From Gigaspora rosea (lineage: Eukaryota > Glomeromycota > Glomeromycetes > Diversisporales > Gigasporaceae), in assembly GCA_003550325.1 (NCBI GenBank), contig QKWP01002016.1, positions 1-64,000 of the forward strand: a stretch of DNA of 64,000 nt, read 5' to 3'. A program made the translations under genes and the position numbers. This document shows positions 1 to 11,814 of this stretch, piece after piece; positions within the stretch are counted from its first letter, which is position 1; each line of letters starts with the position of its first letter. A model generated the notes under the pieces. It was not told where the DNA came from, searched no databases, and saw only the letters and a list, made by a program, of their open reading frames with translations.

Positions 1-37
1 AATGATAGCAAGCAAGATAATGTAAATTTTTGTTATC

Positions 38-206
38 TTTTTGATATAAATTTGAGCAAAAGATTGCATTCTAGATATATAAAAAATAATATATTATGAC
101 GACGCAAACATAAATCCTTCGTCATTTGAGCGATGATATGAGCGTAAATCTATCGTCATTTATCCGTTTTGATATGAATTTGGCTAAATAAATGTGTTCT
201 AGATAG
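38..206. repeat. Imperfect direct repeat
   Basis: Two related stretches of about 37 bp begin with TTGATATAAATTTGAGC (near 40) and TTGATATGAATTTGGC (near 169), and both end in TTCTAGATA. They lie about 129 bp apart, as in a decayed tandem duplication. No coding signal is seen here. Confidence 0.5.
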
Positions 207-389
207 AAATCATTGATTTGACGACAGAAAAGCAAATTTATATGCAAGTTTGATATTGGTAACAAAAATTGTGCCAGAACTCCTAAATTGTCTCTACTCT
301 TTGCTGTTTGTTTAGTTTTGCTTGTCTTGCTATTTGCTTTATGCTGCTTGCTTTGCCGCTTTGCCACTCGTTTTGTATCAATTATTTTG

Positions 390-1110
390 TCACTTTATGT
401 TGTAATTTCACTGGTTGCACCATACTTTCAGTGTCGTTAGTGTGAATTGGCTTTGTTTGTTGCCAGCGTTTTTTTGGTTATGTGGTGTACTTATTTAGGT
501 TGGAGTTAGGTTAGATTTAGGGTTAGGGTGGGGTTATAGTAAGTTGCTTTAGTTAGAGGTTAGAGTTAGAGTAGGTTATTTTGGATAGGGTTAGAGTAGT
601 TGTTATTCATTGTTTTTGTTTTTAGGTTTGTATCTATTTCTAACGCTTTTTTTTATGCTTTGTTAAGAGCATCTTGGTGCGTATAGTTTCTTTGTTCGGT
701 TAGTGGATGTATTTGGGAAGTATGATAGTTTTTGGACTTTCTTGGTTATTCTGAAGTATATTATTTCATTCTTTGTTGTTTTTTGTTTTCCGGTTTGTGA
801 ACTGTTTACTAACACTTTCTTCTTTTTTTCTCTGTTTGTAAAGGCATTTTGGAGCTAGGGTTAGGTAAGTTAGAGTAGAGTAGTTGTGGTTGTATCGAAT
901 ATTTAGGAAAGTAAGCGAAGTGGAGGCAACAGCTGAAGCAAAGCAACTACAGAGTGAGCGAAGTGAGATTTGTCTGTGTTGCTTCGCTACGCTCAGCAAT
1001 ACAAGTTGTACTGAGTATAAGAAAGAAGTGTATAAGAATGTATATTTACGTATAGGTGATAGCTTGGTTTATGCTATTAGATTTGGGTTAATGTTAGGGT
1101 AGGTAGGGTA
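390..1110. other. Non-coding region with degenerate telomere-like words
   Basis: G/T-rich stretches with scattered TTAGGG-like words occur near 500-600, 850-890 and 1080-1110 (GTTAGGTTAG, TTAGGGTTAGGG, GTTAGGG). TTAGGG is the common fungal telomere unit, but here the words are sparse and diverged, so this is not a chromosome end. Open frames on either strand show no recognisable protein. Confidence 0.4.
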
Positions 1111-1114
1111 TATT

Positions 1115-1307
1115 AGGACCCCGAAGAACTCTGATACAACTCAGATCTGAGTATGTATAATTTTAGCAGTATTTTAGCCAAATAGATATATAAAATAGAG
1201 CAAAATTTAAAAAATTTACTATATAAAAATGCAATGTTTGATGAATTTCTATGCAAAATTTCCTTTTATAAAATTATCTAAGTTGTATTAGAGTTCTTCG
1301 GGGTCCT
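1115..1307. mobile_element. 193-bp MITE with 27-bp TIRs and 8-bp TSD
   Basis: The ends are 27-bp inverted repeats (1115-1141 and 1281-1307) beginning AGGACCCCGAAGAACTC, with one mismatch. The element is flanked by an exact 8-bp direct duplication GGTATATT (1107-1114 and 1308-1315). An 8-bp duplication is the mark of hAT superfamily insertion. The interior is AT-rich and non-coding, so it would need a transposase supplied in trans. Confidence 0.85.
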
Positions 1308-1315
1308 GGTATATT

Positions 1316-2750
1316 AGGTAGTTTTTAGTAATCATGATCAGATAGTTGATATGATTTGTAATATGACATAATTGTTTATCATGCCATGCAAGTGTAATAA
1401 ATTAATCGCTATTAATCGCTATAAAATATAATTCTTGTATAAGTAAAATTTTTAATAAATTAAAAAAATCATATTTTTGATTATATCGATCATGCGATTC
1501 AGAGTGTGCTATTGAATCACGTGTTCTGAGGTGATCCAGGGTGCACCATTTTTTAAAATCGTTAAAATAAAATATGCACAATTTTCAAAACGATAAATAT
1601 TCATATACTGTTCATATCTGTATTCTTGTAATTCTTGTAATTCTTGTAAGAAAAAGAGTCTTTATTTGGATCAGATTAATATTGGTTCACAATGAATTTA
1701 TTCATACAAACAAAATTATAATTTTTTACAGAATTCTCCTACTATACACGTATATGCTATATTGTTTGTAATTACAAAAAATAAAGCAAAATCTTAGTTA
1801 AGATATAATTAATGCATGGATAGTTAATAAAAATTATTTAATAAAAAATATTTTTGCTAATTAGAATAGCTAATTAAAAAAAATAATCTATATACATTTC
1901 ATTGTTTTTGAAATGATAAATACTTATTTTGTACAAATATAATTGTAATTTTAATATTACTATATTCATATATGCTAAATATAATTCGTATTTACTTGGT
2001 AAGGCAAAATCTTAATCATAACCCAATTTTGTGCGATAAACAAATTTTTTAAAAAAAAATCAAATCGATTTTATGAAGTTATTTTTGAACTAGAATAAGT
2101 TATTGAAAAAAACCTATGTGCTTTTCACTATTTTGAATCTGTATCTTTATAATTTTTACAATAAAGCAGAATTATAGTTGATATGTGATTTATGTGAGCA
2201 ATAACTAAAAAATAAAAAAGTAGTTTTATAAACAAAAATATTTTTGTCAGATTAAAAAACTAAAAAAAAAAAAAAAAAATTCATATACTTCTTTTGTAGC
2301 CTTTTCAAAACAGGAATATCCATGTAAGTTTATACTTTATACTACAAAATAATAATAATAATAATTATAATAATAAATAAAATTAATTATCAAATATGTA
2401 CAAAATAAATTTATTATACTAATTAATTAATTAATAATTACTTACCTTTGTAATCTAATTAAGGTTCAAAATTTAAAATATTTTTAAAAATTAATTCAAA
2501 ATAATAAATAATAAAGCCAAAATCATTATAAAAAGGTATTTCTTTTTCATTATCTAATTTTATCTTAATTTTTATAAAATCTTTAATTAGAAAAAATAAA
2601 TAAAAAAAAAGAATCCTATAAAATTTTTACAAGAAAAAAAAACATGTCATCTATTTTTTGTGCAATATTTTATATTAAAAACATAACTGGCTCAGATAAA
2701 ATATGTAATGGAAGTGCTGTATATTGAACTAGAATCGATAGGTTCATAGA
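1316..2750. other. AT-rich intergenic DNA
   Basis: Nothing gene-like is seen. The stretch holds poly-A/T runs (an A run near 2263-2278), an (AAT)n microsatellite near 2347-2376 and two short runs of ATTCTTGTA near 1620-1650. Short open frames have no protein character. Confidence 0.5.
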
Positions 2751-2756
2751 ATATAG

Positions 2757-3393
2757 ATTCAAAGCTTTTAGGTTTAATGAAACAATGTTAGTTAAAGAAA
2801 TAGTTAAAAGAAGTATATCTTTGATTATTGACAAATTTGTATTTGTTAAAAGAGAATTCAATGTAACTAAATCAATTAAATTAAATTAAAAAAATATACA
2901 CTATAATAATGCAATCCAATATAAAATTGTTAAAAATAACAAAATTCCTTTATTATATTTTTTTTTCTTTTGCCCTTTTATAAAATGTTTTTTTCATTTC
3001 CAATTATTTAACAAGATTGCAATTGAGCAGAATACTCAGTTCAATTTTCAAACAATTGATGATTTTGTATCTATATGATCTTTCTGTATCCTGCATTTGG
3101 AATTTTTACAGCTACTGTTCAAGATCCAAAAGATCCAAGCACTTCAAAAGGAGATAGTGCGGTTTTTTACCTCAAATGAAAAGTATACAATGGTATAGCT
3201 ATATCACAAATTACAATGCCCATTTTGTATAGATATGATTCAAAGGGCCACTACGCAAATGTAGCTGAAGCTATCAAAAAAACCTTTATATTCTCAGTAG
3301 TAGATAAACTTGTCAGTGTTGAAAAAACTATGTGATGCAATTGAGTGGACCTATTCTGAACACAGATCTTCAAAAACAGTAGAAGATAAAATA
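2757..3393 (+). pseudogene. Decayed gene of unknown family, tandem copy A
   Basis: This is a 637-bp unit repeated in tandem directly downstream. Reading + frames from about 3092 gives protein-like text with phrases such as FGIFTATVQDPKD, KVYNGIAISQITMPILY and DSKGHYANVAEAIKK. It is interrupted by a TGA after FYLK and by a frameshift near the VEKTM segment. The same phrases recur in copy B, so this was a real coding sequence. I do not recognise the family. The 5' part of the unit is AT-rich and non-coding. It is probably part of an old transposon or a duplicated host gene. Confidence 0.55.
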
Positions 3394-4740
3394 AATTCAA
3401 AGCTTTTAGGTTTAATGAAACAATATTAGTTAATTCATAATCTGTGAGTAAGGGAAAGGATTTGATTAGTGATTGGTGGGGTGCATATTATAATCAAAAC
3501 AATTAATACTCATAATCTGGAGCCATTTTTTAATTTTCTCGATTTCTGCAAAGCTAACATCTTTTGTGTTTCTATGAAAATTATAAAGCCGATTTTTCTC
3601 TTTCTAAAAGTGATAAATTCATCAAAATTGACCCAATGGGCCGTGAGATATTATCATTTTATCTTCACGATCATATGAAATTTCTTTGCAGATCTGTAAA
3701 GAAATTTCATATGATTGTGAAGATAAAATAATAATATCTCACGGCCCATTGGGTCAATTTTGATAAATTCACTACTTTAAGGAAGAGAAAAATTGCCTTT
3801 ATAATTTTTATAGAAACACAAAAGATGTTAGCTTTGCAGAAATCGAGAAAATTAAAAAATGGCTCCAGATTATGGGTATTAATTGTTTTGATTATAATAT
3901 GCACCCCACCGATCACTAATCAAATCCTTTCCCTTACTCATGGATTACGAATTAAAGAAATAGTTAAAAGAAGTATATCTTTGATTATTGACAAATTTGT
4001 ATTTGTTAAAAAAGAATTCAATGTAACTAAATCAATTAAATTAAATTAAAAAAAATACTCTATAATAATGCAATCCAATAAAAATCATTAAAAATAACAA
4101 AATTCCTTTATTATATTTTTTTCTTATTTTGTTCTTTTTTAAAATATTTTTTTCATCTCCAATTATTTAACAAGATTACAATTGAGCAAAATACTCAGCT
4201 CAATTTTCAACCAATTGATAATTTTGTGTCAATATATGATCTTCCTGTATTTCTGCATTTGGAATTTTTATAGCTACTGTTCAAGATCCAAAAAAGGAGA
4301 TAATATGGTTTTTTACCTCAAATGCAAAGTGTACAATGGTATAACCACATCATATTACAATGCCCATTTTGTGTAGATATGATTCCAAGGGCCACCATGC
4401 AAATGTAGCTGAAGCTACAAGAAAACCTTTATATTCTCAGTAGTAGATGAACTTGTAGTATTGAAAAAACCATGAGATGCAATTGAGTGGACCTACTCTG
4501 GCTACAGATCTTCAAAAACAGTAGGAGATAAAATATCTGTTAAAAGTAGAAAAAATAAAAATGAAGAATTAGAAAAAATAGCAGAAAAATTCAGGTCACT
4601 AATACAAAGAAAACAGTCAAGCTATAGAAGAGAACAAAAGAATAATTCACAAGAAGAAAGCTTATTGAGAGCAAACAGATTAAAATTTTTAGTTAATGAG
4701 CTAAAAGGTAAAAAAAAAAATTACAAATTAAAACTTGTAT
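3394..4740 (+). pseudogene. Decayed gene of unknown family, tandem copy B, split by a palindrome
   Basis: This is the second copy of the 637-bp unit, again starting ATTCAAAGCTTTTAGG, with a 524-bp palindrome at 3431-3954. Coding-like text resumes near 4250 (FYLKCKVYNGI) and extends past copy A's end. From about 4490 to 4720 an open frame reads a charged, helix-like segment with phrases EWTYSGYRSSKTVGDK, KNKNEELEKIAEKFRSL and RREQKNNSQEESLLRANR. Where copy A has a Cys codon, this copy has TGA. The function is unknown; the charged Glu/Lys-rich tail could be coiled coil. Confidence 0.55.
3431..3954. mobile_element. 524-bp palindrome inserted at TTAA
   Basis: Two arms of 262 bp (3431-3692, 3693-3954) are inverted with no spacer; I count about 14 mismatches. 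The outermost four bases of each arm are TTAA if counted from the flank: the filled site reads TTAG-TTAA-[insert]-TTAA-AGAAA. The unfilled tandem copy at about 2788-2800 reads TTAG-TTAA-AGAAA, so insertion duplicated TTAA, as piggyBac-type elements do. Each arm contains the tail of a coding-like frame (3790-3916 on the + strand, with phrases NTKDVSFAEIEKIKKWLQ and NCFDYNMHPTDH, then stop). Confidence 0.8.
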
Positions 4741-4866
4741 ATTTATTATTTACAGAATTGTAATAGAAAAAATTTACAATAAATAAACAAATTTAACAAA
4801 TATTATGAGTTAATTTATACAAGAGCTAAAAAATAAACAAATATAAAAAAAATTTAAAATTTACTA

Positions 4867-5034
4867 AGGGGCATGCTATTTATTACGTGATTTTTACCAT
4901 GGATACATGGTTAGAGATTGTGATCATGTCTATATGTTATATTAATTAATCAAAATTAGATAAAGTAATCATACTATACATGGTTAGAAATGGCTACTAA
5001 GTAAAAAATATCACGTGATAAATGGCACATCCCT
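4867..5034. mobile_element. 168-bp MITE-like element with imperfect TIRs
   Basis: The left end AGGGGCATGCTATTTATTAC and the right end (reverse complement AGGGATGTGCCATTTATCAC) match at most positions over about 24 bp, continuing into a shared GTGA. TA dinucleotides border both ends. The interior has a direct repeat of ATACATGGTTAGA. The TA flanks suggest a mariner-type origin, but this is an inference. Confidence 0.55.
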
Positions 5035-5173
5035 AAACCCAATAATTTTTTTTTTAAAAAAAAAGAAAATAGAAATGCAACAACCTAAACTCAAAATGAA
5101 GATCAATAGTAAATGCATATTAAAACACAAAATAATAATCAAAACTATGAATTACATCGAGCTTATATAGTTG

Positions 5174-5404
5174 AAAGTCCAACAATATATCTGCATACTC
5201 ATGTGATAATTATGAAGATGATCAGTATACTAATAATCAACATATTAATGAAAAAAATATGAATAACATGAAAGACATAGTCGAAGAAGTACAAGAACAC
5301 CCTAAGAAATCTAAAAAAGAAAAAAGAAAAAATATTAAATTGATCATTTTTCAAGAATACTATCATGCACCTTATTATCTGATCAAAAAAACAATCTTTA
5401 TCTA
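5174..5404 (+). pseudogene. Coding-like charged open frame, no start codon
   Basis: An uninterrupted + frame of about 75 codons reads Asn/Asp/Lys/Glu-rich text with phrases SCDNYEDDQYTNNQH, DIVEEVQEHPKKSKKEKRK and IFQEYYHAPYYLIKK, then a stop. There is no ATG at the proper place and no recognisable domain. It follows the decayed tandem gene by about 430 bp and may be the 3' remnant of the same unit. It may also be chance, given the biased composition. Confidence 0.3.
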
Positions 5405-5712
5405 ATTTATCTAATTTCTTTTTAATTTGCTAATTTTTTACTTTACTTTATCTGTTTTAATTAATTTAAAAATTCAATAAAATTTGATTAATCCTCTTTA
5501 ATGATTTTTTTGTATAATAACAAATCGCGAAATATAAGAGAGGTGAGGTACTAGTGGGTATTATGGACATATTAAAGTTTCTACTAATAAAACTTTTTAA
5601 AAATCAAATAGAATTTATACAATTTTTATTATTTGAACTATACTTAATAAAGAATAAATTACTGCAAAAAAATTTTCATATCATATATTGTTTTAGATAT
5701 AAATAATTGAAG

Positions 5713-6208
5713 TTTAATATGCTTTGTATGAGTGTGATATGCTTGTATATCACATTCTAATTTGATTGGCTAAATTTGCAGATCATTATTTTTAAAAAAA
5801 TAACCAATTTTTGTTAAAATTCTTTAGATTAAGAATTAGTCCAAGAAATTTTAAAAAATGTCTTAAAATTTTTTCGCCTATATGCAAAATTTAGCATTAA
5901 ACAAGTTTACTTAGTCGAATTAGAAAGGTTGTTTTAATAAAAATGGGATAAAAATGAAAACTTGGGAATATTTCTAAATTTTAATAAAACAACCTTTCTA
6001 ATTCGACTAAGTAAACTTGCTCAGCACAAAATTTTGTATATATATGCAAAGAAATTTAAGATTTTCTAATAAACCTTCTAACCTAACCCTAACCTAAAAG
6101 TTTTTACAATAATTTGTTTATTTTTTTAAAAATAATGATCTACAAATTTAGTCAATTAAATTAAGGTGCAATATATAAGCATATCACAGGGTGCAAGATA
6201 TGCATTTA
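5713..6208. mobile_element. Long foldback element, arms about 240 bp
   Basis: The left arm 5713-5944 and right arm 5977-6208 are inverted copies with mismatches and indels. The inner 40 bp (5902-5941 against the complement ending 6019) are almost exact. The outer part, GTGATATGCTT at 5736 and AAGCATATCAC near 6177, also pairs. About 35 bp separate the arms. No open frame occupies the arms. A clear target duplication is not visible. CTAACCTAACCCTAACC lies inside the right arm at about 6079-6096. Confidence 0.7.
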
Positions 6209-6470
6209 TTCTAAATAATTAGTACACAAAATAGAATATAAAACTAAATTTTAGAATAAAGGAGGGTATTGTAAATACAGTGATAAATTTTAAATACTAG
6301 TTCGTTTTGGATGATTTTACACCAAAATGACTGTCTCAGTAAGATGATTCTAACAAGCACAAAATTATTAAAATCCAATTACAGAATTCCAAGATCATTA
6401 AAGGTATATTATGTAAAAATTTGCAAATTTTCAAATATATACAAAAACTTATATTTTGTATAAATAACGA

Positions 6471-6585
6471 TATCTTGTGATCTAGTGATCAGAATTGGAT
6501 GATTTTTATACCATTCGATTTGTCTCTCTGAGATGATTTGAATGGTATAAAAATCATCCAATTCTGATCACTAGATCATAAGATA
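6471..6585. mobile_element. 115-bp hairpin MITE, family shared with 21741 and 35755
   Basis: Arms of about 46 bp starting TATCTTGTGATCTAGTGATC pair with the right arm with one or two mismatches around a short centre (GATTTGTCTCTCTGAGATG). Two further members, at 21741-21849 and 35755-35854, share the termini and the TTGGATGA..TTTAT core. The termini are the same GTGATC words seen near 17050. No coding capacity. Confidence 0.75.
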
Positions 6586-6599
6586 CCCGCCCTGTTCAC

Positions 6600-8530
6600 T
6601 ATATCCCCCTGTTCCTGCCTCCCTTATATAAATGACAAAAAAATTCAGTGAAACATCTATTTGCAATTAAATTTAATATACCTCAATAAAAAAAATATTT
6701 ACAAAGATTAATAAAGTTATAAATTAAAAAAAAACATAACATACTTTAAATAAAAATAAAAAATAAAAATAGATGGATAAAAAGATAAATAATAAAATAA
6801 ATAAAATAAACAAATCGAATACATTTCTATCCTAGCTATTAAGTTTTTAATAAAAAAAAATAAAAAGAAACTTAAATTATTCAATTTGCCATTATTCTAT
6901 TCACAAATATAAAAATATTGATTCTTCAAATTCTAATAAAAGGGCTTTGAGTGAAAATAATATTAACATTTTCTGTCCTTATATGTACTATAATGAAATA
7001 AATCAACTTGAAACATATGACCCAATAATACTATTACACTCTTACCAATCTTTTAACTCATCCTTAGTTACCACATATTGGAAACTATCTACTGCATTAA
7101 AAAAGCTTCTTCACAAAACAACTATTCATCCAATTTTAATATTGAGGTTAATAGAATAAGAATAAATTTTACAAAAAATTCTTACAAAAACTTATAGAAT
7201 AATTATGCATATATTCAAAATAAGCTAATCTTGATCACCAAACATTGCATAATTTTTATAGTAACCTGTAATAAAATTAAAACTAAGAGATTCAGTATTA
7301 ATTAAACTATATAACAAATACAGAACAGCACCTACAAGTTTAATAGAAAACGAAAATAATAAAAAGTTATATTATAAAAATATAATATGAATATATATTT
7401 GATATAGTTTGAGAATTAGTTGTCATAATAAAGATTTATAGTTTTGTTGATAAGTTAAAATTAATAGTAGTTTTATTATAGTATAAATTAATTTGAGAGT
7501 TAATATATATTGACAGTGCTTATTCTATTCTTTATTAAGGGCTATTCAGATTTAATCTGAATATTACTTTGTGCATAATCCGAATCTGATAAAACCAGAT
7601 TAAATTATTACTAACTAATAAGATAGTTGTTACTCATCTTACTCTGTACATTTATTGATAGATTATGAATTTAGCTACAAGAGCTAATATGTATAAAGGG
7701 TTAATTTAAATTATGCAAATTCAAATAGTTTTTCTAGTATCTTTAAATAAATGAAATACTAATTTCATACTTAATAAAATAAATATGTGAAATATATTGT
7801 GATACTAACACTATACTTACTGTTAGAATCTTTATACCTTCTATCATTAGTTATAGTAATAAATGTGACAGATTAAAATGAAATTAGATTAAATTGAAAT
7901 ATATATAATATAAATAAATTGACAACCACAAAAATAAATATATTTGAGCAATTTTTAGAGTTAAAGATTAAGAGTAGAGATCAGTTTAAAGTAGATTTTA
8001 TATTATACAAGTATAAGTGGCTTTTAAAAGGTTAAATAGAAACCCACATTTTATTTTAATCTGATTTCATAATAATAAAAATCATTACAGAGGATTAATG
8101 ATTCAAATTATTAAAAATATAAGGCCTCATTATTACATTATAAAAAAAAAAGCTTGTAAACACACTTTAAGCATTTTAGAACTGTGTTAAAATAACAAAA
8201 AAAAAACTCCTAATGCATGGCAGGTACATACTTGTTAATATTCTAATAATTTTTAAAAATTATTTATTAATTCACAATCTGTTTAATTCACAATTTGTTT
8301 AAAAACAATAGAACTTTATAAATTACAAAAGTATAATTTACTATGTTTTTTATATATAAATACTTATAAAAATTTTATATATTACAAAAAATACAAAATA
8401 AATATCTTTTATCTAAAAAAATTTTTATATTATATAGTATTTAAAAAGTATTTTTTACATTTTTCAATTAGAAAATAACAAAAACAACTCTTTCTGTTAA
8501 TCCCTTACACTAAACTTTCTACAAGATCTA
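6600..8530. other. AT-rich DNA without a recognised gene
   Basis: The only frame with some protein character is 6947-7159 (+), 70 codons, reading SENNINIFCPYMYYNEINQ and later YWKLSTALKKLLHK. It is open upstream for about 17 further codons but has no convincing start, domain or neighbour, so it is not called as a gene. The rest is short A/T runs and low-complexity sequence. Confidence 0.4.
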
Positions 8531-8535
8531 ATCTA

Positions 8536-9179
8536 TCCCTTAGATTGTAGTAGAACACAGGCAAATTTGCCTGCGTTTTTGCACTTTTTTAGCTCTGATT
8601 TACTTTTTTAAAATGCTAAAATAATTAAATAAAACTTTGTACAATTATATTTGAAAATAAGGATTACTTTTTTGCAAAATTAGTTTTTATATTATAAGAA
8701 AATAAATTATAGTTACATATAAGCTGAAAATAGATAATTTTAAGAAAAAATTTTTTTAAAAAATTTTATTACAATTTTTCAGCGATCTTATTTAGTTTTA
8801 GTTTTAGAACTATAGTTCTTAAGACAATATTGTAGTTTATATAAAGGATGACAACTTTCATTATTGCAACTTTAATGATTTACTTGTAAAAATTAAGACT
8901 TGTATTAGAAGTAAAGATTTTTTTTATAGACGGAAACATATAAAATTTAAAAAAATCTAAAGAAAAATTTTAATAGTAAAAATGCCAATACAAGAACTTT
9001 AAACATTTATTATATTAAAGTTTTCTAATGATTTTAAAAAAAATTTATAACAAAGTTACTAAAACAAAACTCAAAGAATATTTTTTACTTAGAAAAGATA
9101 TGGCTAAAATCAATATTTAAAATTTTATTAAAAATTTTAAAATACGCAGGCAAATTTGCCTGTGTTACAATCTAAGGGA
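8536..9179. mobile_element. 644-bp TIR element with palindromic CAGGCAAATTTGCCTG ends
   Basis: The ends read TCCCTTAGATTGTA and TACAATCTAAGGGA, flanked by TA on both sides (8534-8535, 9180-9181). Just inside each TIR lies the 16-bp perfect palindrome CAGGCAAATTTGCCTG (about 8558 and 9147). The interior is AT-rich with no transposase. A second member is at 47156-47813. TA flanks suggest Tc1/mariner-type mobilisation. Confidence 0.8.
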
Positions 9180-9908
9180 TAAAAACTTTGAAGTTAATAT
9201 ATTTGTACACAACAAAAACTTTATCAAGAAGCAACTTGGGTAAAGGGTTTCAAATTAGATATAAAAAAAACAAAATAGAGATAAAAGAGAACTCTTATTT
9301 GGGTTTGACTCTTTATATAGAAGATTTTATTATTATAAAAAAGTGGTAGAGCAACAGCTTTAAAGTTTTTTGTTAGAAGATATAGAAACTCAAACAGAAG
9401 TATATTTTTGGTCAAATATTTTATTCTACAAAGCATAAAATTTATGTTCTACAAGTTTAGTATTGCTGATATTTTTTCTTGATCTTTTTGAAATTTCACC
9501 AAAACTAAGAAATTTGGCTTACTTTACTCCTCCAAAAAATTTGCAATATTTACTTAATCCAAAATGGAAATGCATCTATCTAATTGAAACAAGTCACAAG
9601 TGGTTTTGTTTCTTCAAAATAATAATAAATAACATGTAAGTTATTGTGAATAAAAATCAAATAAAATTTCTTTTTAGAATGTTCTTTTAGACATAGATTT
9701 TTTTCTTTTTTTTTTTTTGATATATATATAATACTTTAGCTAAGTTTTTCTGCACAGTATTATATAATTTTTATTGCTTTTGGCATTTTTTCCTTTTTTT
9801 CTTGATTTTTTAATATTTCAAATTAGTTCTATTTTAGTTTAAAGTTTTTTTTTATTTTGTTTTTTTTTCTTTTTGTTATTTTTGGTTTTTTATTTAGGTT
9901 TAGTAGTT
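9180..9908. other. AT-rich DNA, no gene
   Basis: It contains a minus-strand open frame of 70 codons (9224-9436) of hydrophobic composition with no recognisable domain, and a T-rich tract at 9695-9900. Neither is supported as a gene. Confidence 0.4.
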
Positions 9909-10070
9909 AGGGTGCTAACATTTATTAGATAATATTTTAGGGTGGAAGGGTCAAGAAAATCTTACCTTAGTTAAATTTAATTGGCTAAAATTCTATTTAT
10001 AGATCTTACCTAAGGGTGGGAGGTAAGCTCCTATAGTAAATGGATATTAGATAATAAATGTTAGCGCCCT
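9909..10070. mobile_element. 162-bp MITE with 27-bp TIRs
   Basis: The left end AGGGTGCTAACATTTATTAG and the right end (complement AGGGCGCTAACATTTATTAT) pair over about 27 bp. The interior repeats CTTACCT-AG words. T/TA-rich flanks make the exact target duplication uncertain. Confidence 0.7.
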
Positions 10071-10205
10071 TATTCTTTCTTTCATTTTTCTTTTTATTTT
10101 TGTTGTATTTTGTTTTTCTTGTATAGTAGTATACAGATATTAGTATCTAATCCTACTATAAATGCTAAGTAGGAAAAATTTGAAGGAAATCCTTTATTCT
10201 TAATA

Positions 10206-11124
10206 TGGTCCGGTGCAAAAAGGTTCGTACCTCAAATAGTTATTAGTAGGGTTTCTCAAATTCAAATCAAATCAAATATTGGATCAATTTGAATTTGATC
10301 AAATCAAATTGACCCTAATTTGAATTTGATTTGATTCAAATATTTGAATTTGAATTTGATTTGAATTTGAATTTTTAATAGTAATTTTCAAATCAAATCA
10401 AATATTTGTCAAATCAAATCAAATTTGGCCATATTTGAATTTGATCAAATCAAATATAGTCAAATTTGAATTTGGATTTGATCAAATATTTGATTCAAAT
10501 ATTTGAAGATCAAATCAAATTGCGGAACCCTAGTTATTAGTAAACTTTTTTTTCTACAAAATAATTTTTAATATTTTTAATTTATTAAAAGTGACTAGTA
10601 TTCGGATTATTAAAAATGTAAAATTTTTAATAACTTTCTTGATAAAATAAAAAGTTTTATTTATGCTAACTTTCTTTAAAAATCAATTGTAAAATTTACT
10701 ATATAAATTTAATAGTAATTTTTATATATTTTATATAGTAAAAAAATATAATTACTTGACTTTAATGACCAATTTTTTAACAACTAGTGATTCAATTTTG
10801 CCCAAATTTTAACTGTATGTTTATTATATGCACACTAATGCACTTGCGTAATACAAACTTATAAAACTTCATACTTTTTGCGAAAATGGTTAAAATAGAT
10901 TTTTTTTAAAAAACTTTTTTTTTTTTACTCAATTCAAAAAGTTATATATAATGAATTGTTAAAATAAAACTATATTATTATAATAAAAATTATACAAAAA
11001 GATAAATTATAATCTACTTTATTTTATATAAAAAAATTCGAAACATTTAATTATAATTTATTAAGCTATTTAAGTACAAAAATTAAATTCATTTTTGAGG
11101 TATGAACCTTTTCACACTGGACCA
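10206..11124. mobile_element. 919-bp TIR element flanked by TA
   Basis: 28-bp TIRs starting TGGTCCGGTGCAAAAAGG (left) and TGGTCCAGTGTGAAAAGG (complement of right) match at about 24 of 28 positions and are bordered by TA on each side. There is no open frame. It carries a second, nested insertion at 10248-10531. TA-flanked TIRs fit the mariner/pogo group. Confidence 0.75.
10248..10531. repeat. Simple-sequence block bounded by short TIRs and 10-bp TSD
   Basis: The block consists of CAAAT/ATTTG words (TCAAATCAAATTTGAATTTGA-type) for about 270 bp. It starts AGGGTTTC and ends GGAACCCT, forming 8-bp inverted ends with one mismatch. It is flanked by the same 10 bases, AGTTATTAGT (10238-10247 and 10532-10541). 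So the satellite-like block behaves as a discrete insertion into the surrounding TIR element. Confidence 0.75.
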
Positions 11125-11129
11125 TAGTA

Positions 11130-11800
11130 CTTAATACTATTGAGCCATCCAATCTTTTAAAAGAATAGTGTGACAAATTGTTTTTGGACACTCTTTAAAG
11201 CAGAAAGTTGAACTTGATATTAAGATTAAACACAGTATAGTCAATTTGGCTTTAAATTATTCTTTTTAGTTAAGCATCTAACAGGACTATTAAAAAATAA
11301 AAAAAAATTAGAAGATAAAATATATTAATATAATAAAAAAAAAGTTAGCTATAGAAAAAAAAGATTTTATAATTATAATAAATTTAATAGTAATTTGTAT
11401 TTATAAAATATTATTCTTTTTTGAATAAATGTTTATGCTGCCCTATTATATAACATATTTGTTACAGGTCATATAGTGGTTACATGCAATATATAAAATA
11501 TATAAGCAATGAGGTTCTATGCTAATCATTGTTTATTTTGTTTATTTTTTTTGTTTTAACCCATGTAGATGTTTTACTAACCTTATTTTTTTTTCTTTTT
11601 CAGGCTTATAGATATTGAGTCACATTGCTGGTATTACTCAAAATGTTCTTAAATCATGTTAGCATTTTTATTACTAGAATCACAGTATTGAAGTCAGCGT
11701 TACTAGTGTTGTTTTTAGATCGTTGTTAGAGCCTTCCAGAGTCACTGTTACTGGAGCCATTGTTACTGGTATCACAGGACCCCAAACAATCTATGTGAGG
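11130..11800. other. AT-rich DNA, no gene
   Basis: No gene or clear repeat is seen up to about 11690. At 11690-11790 a GTTACTGGAGCCATTGTTACTGG-like repetitive stretch resembles wording at 60080-60130. Confidence 0.35.
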
Positions 11801-11814
11801 TCATAGTTGAAAAA

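Noticed and set aside
3469-3916. Two 69-codon open frames with near-identical proteins on opposite strands
   Set aside because: They are the two arms of the 524-bp palindrome. The better coding-like text lies in another frame of each arm.
8558-9165. Possible CRISPR or terminator reading of the CAGGCAAATTTGCCTG hairpins
   Set aside because: Only two copies at the ends of one element, in a eukaryotic context, within TIRs flanked by TA.
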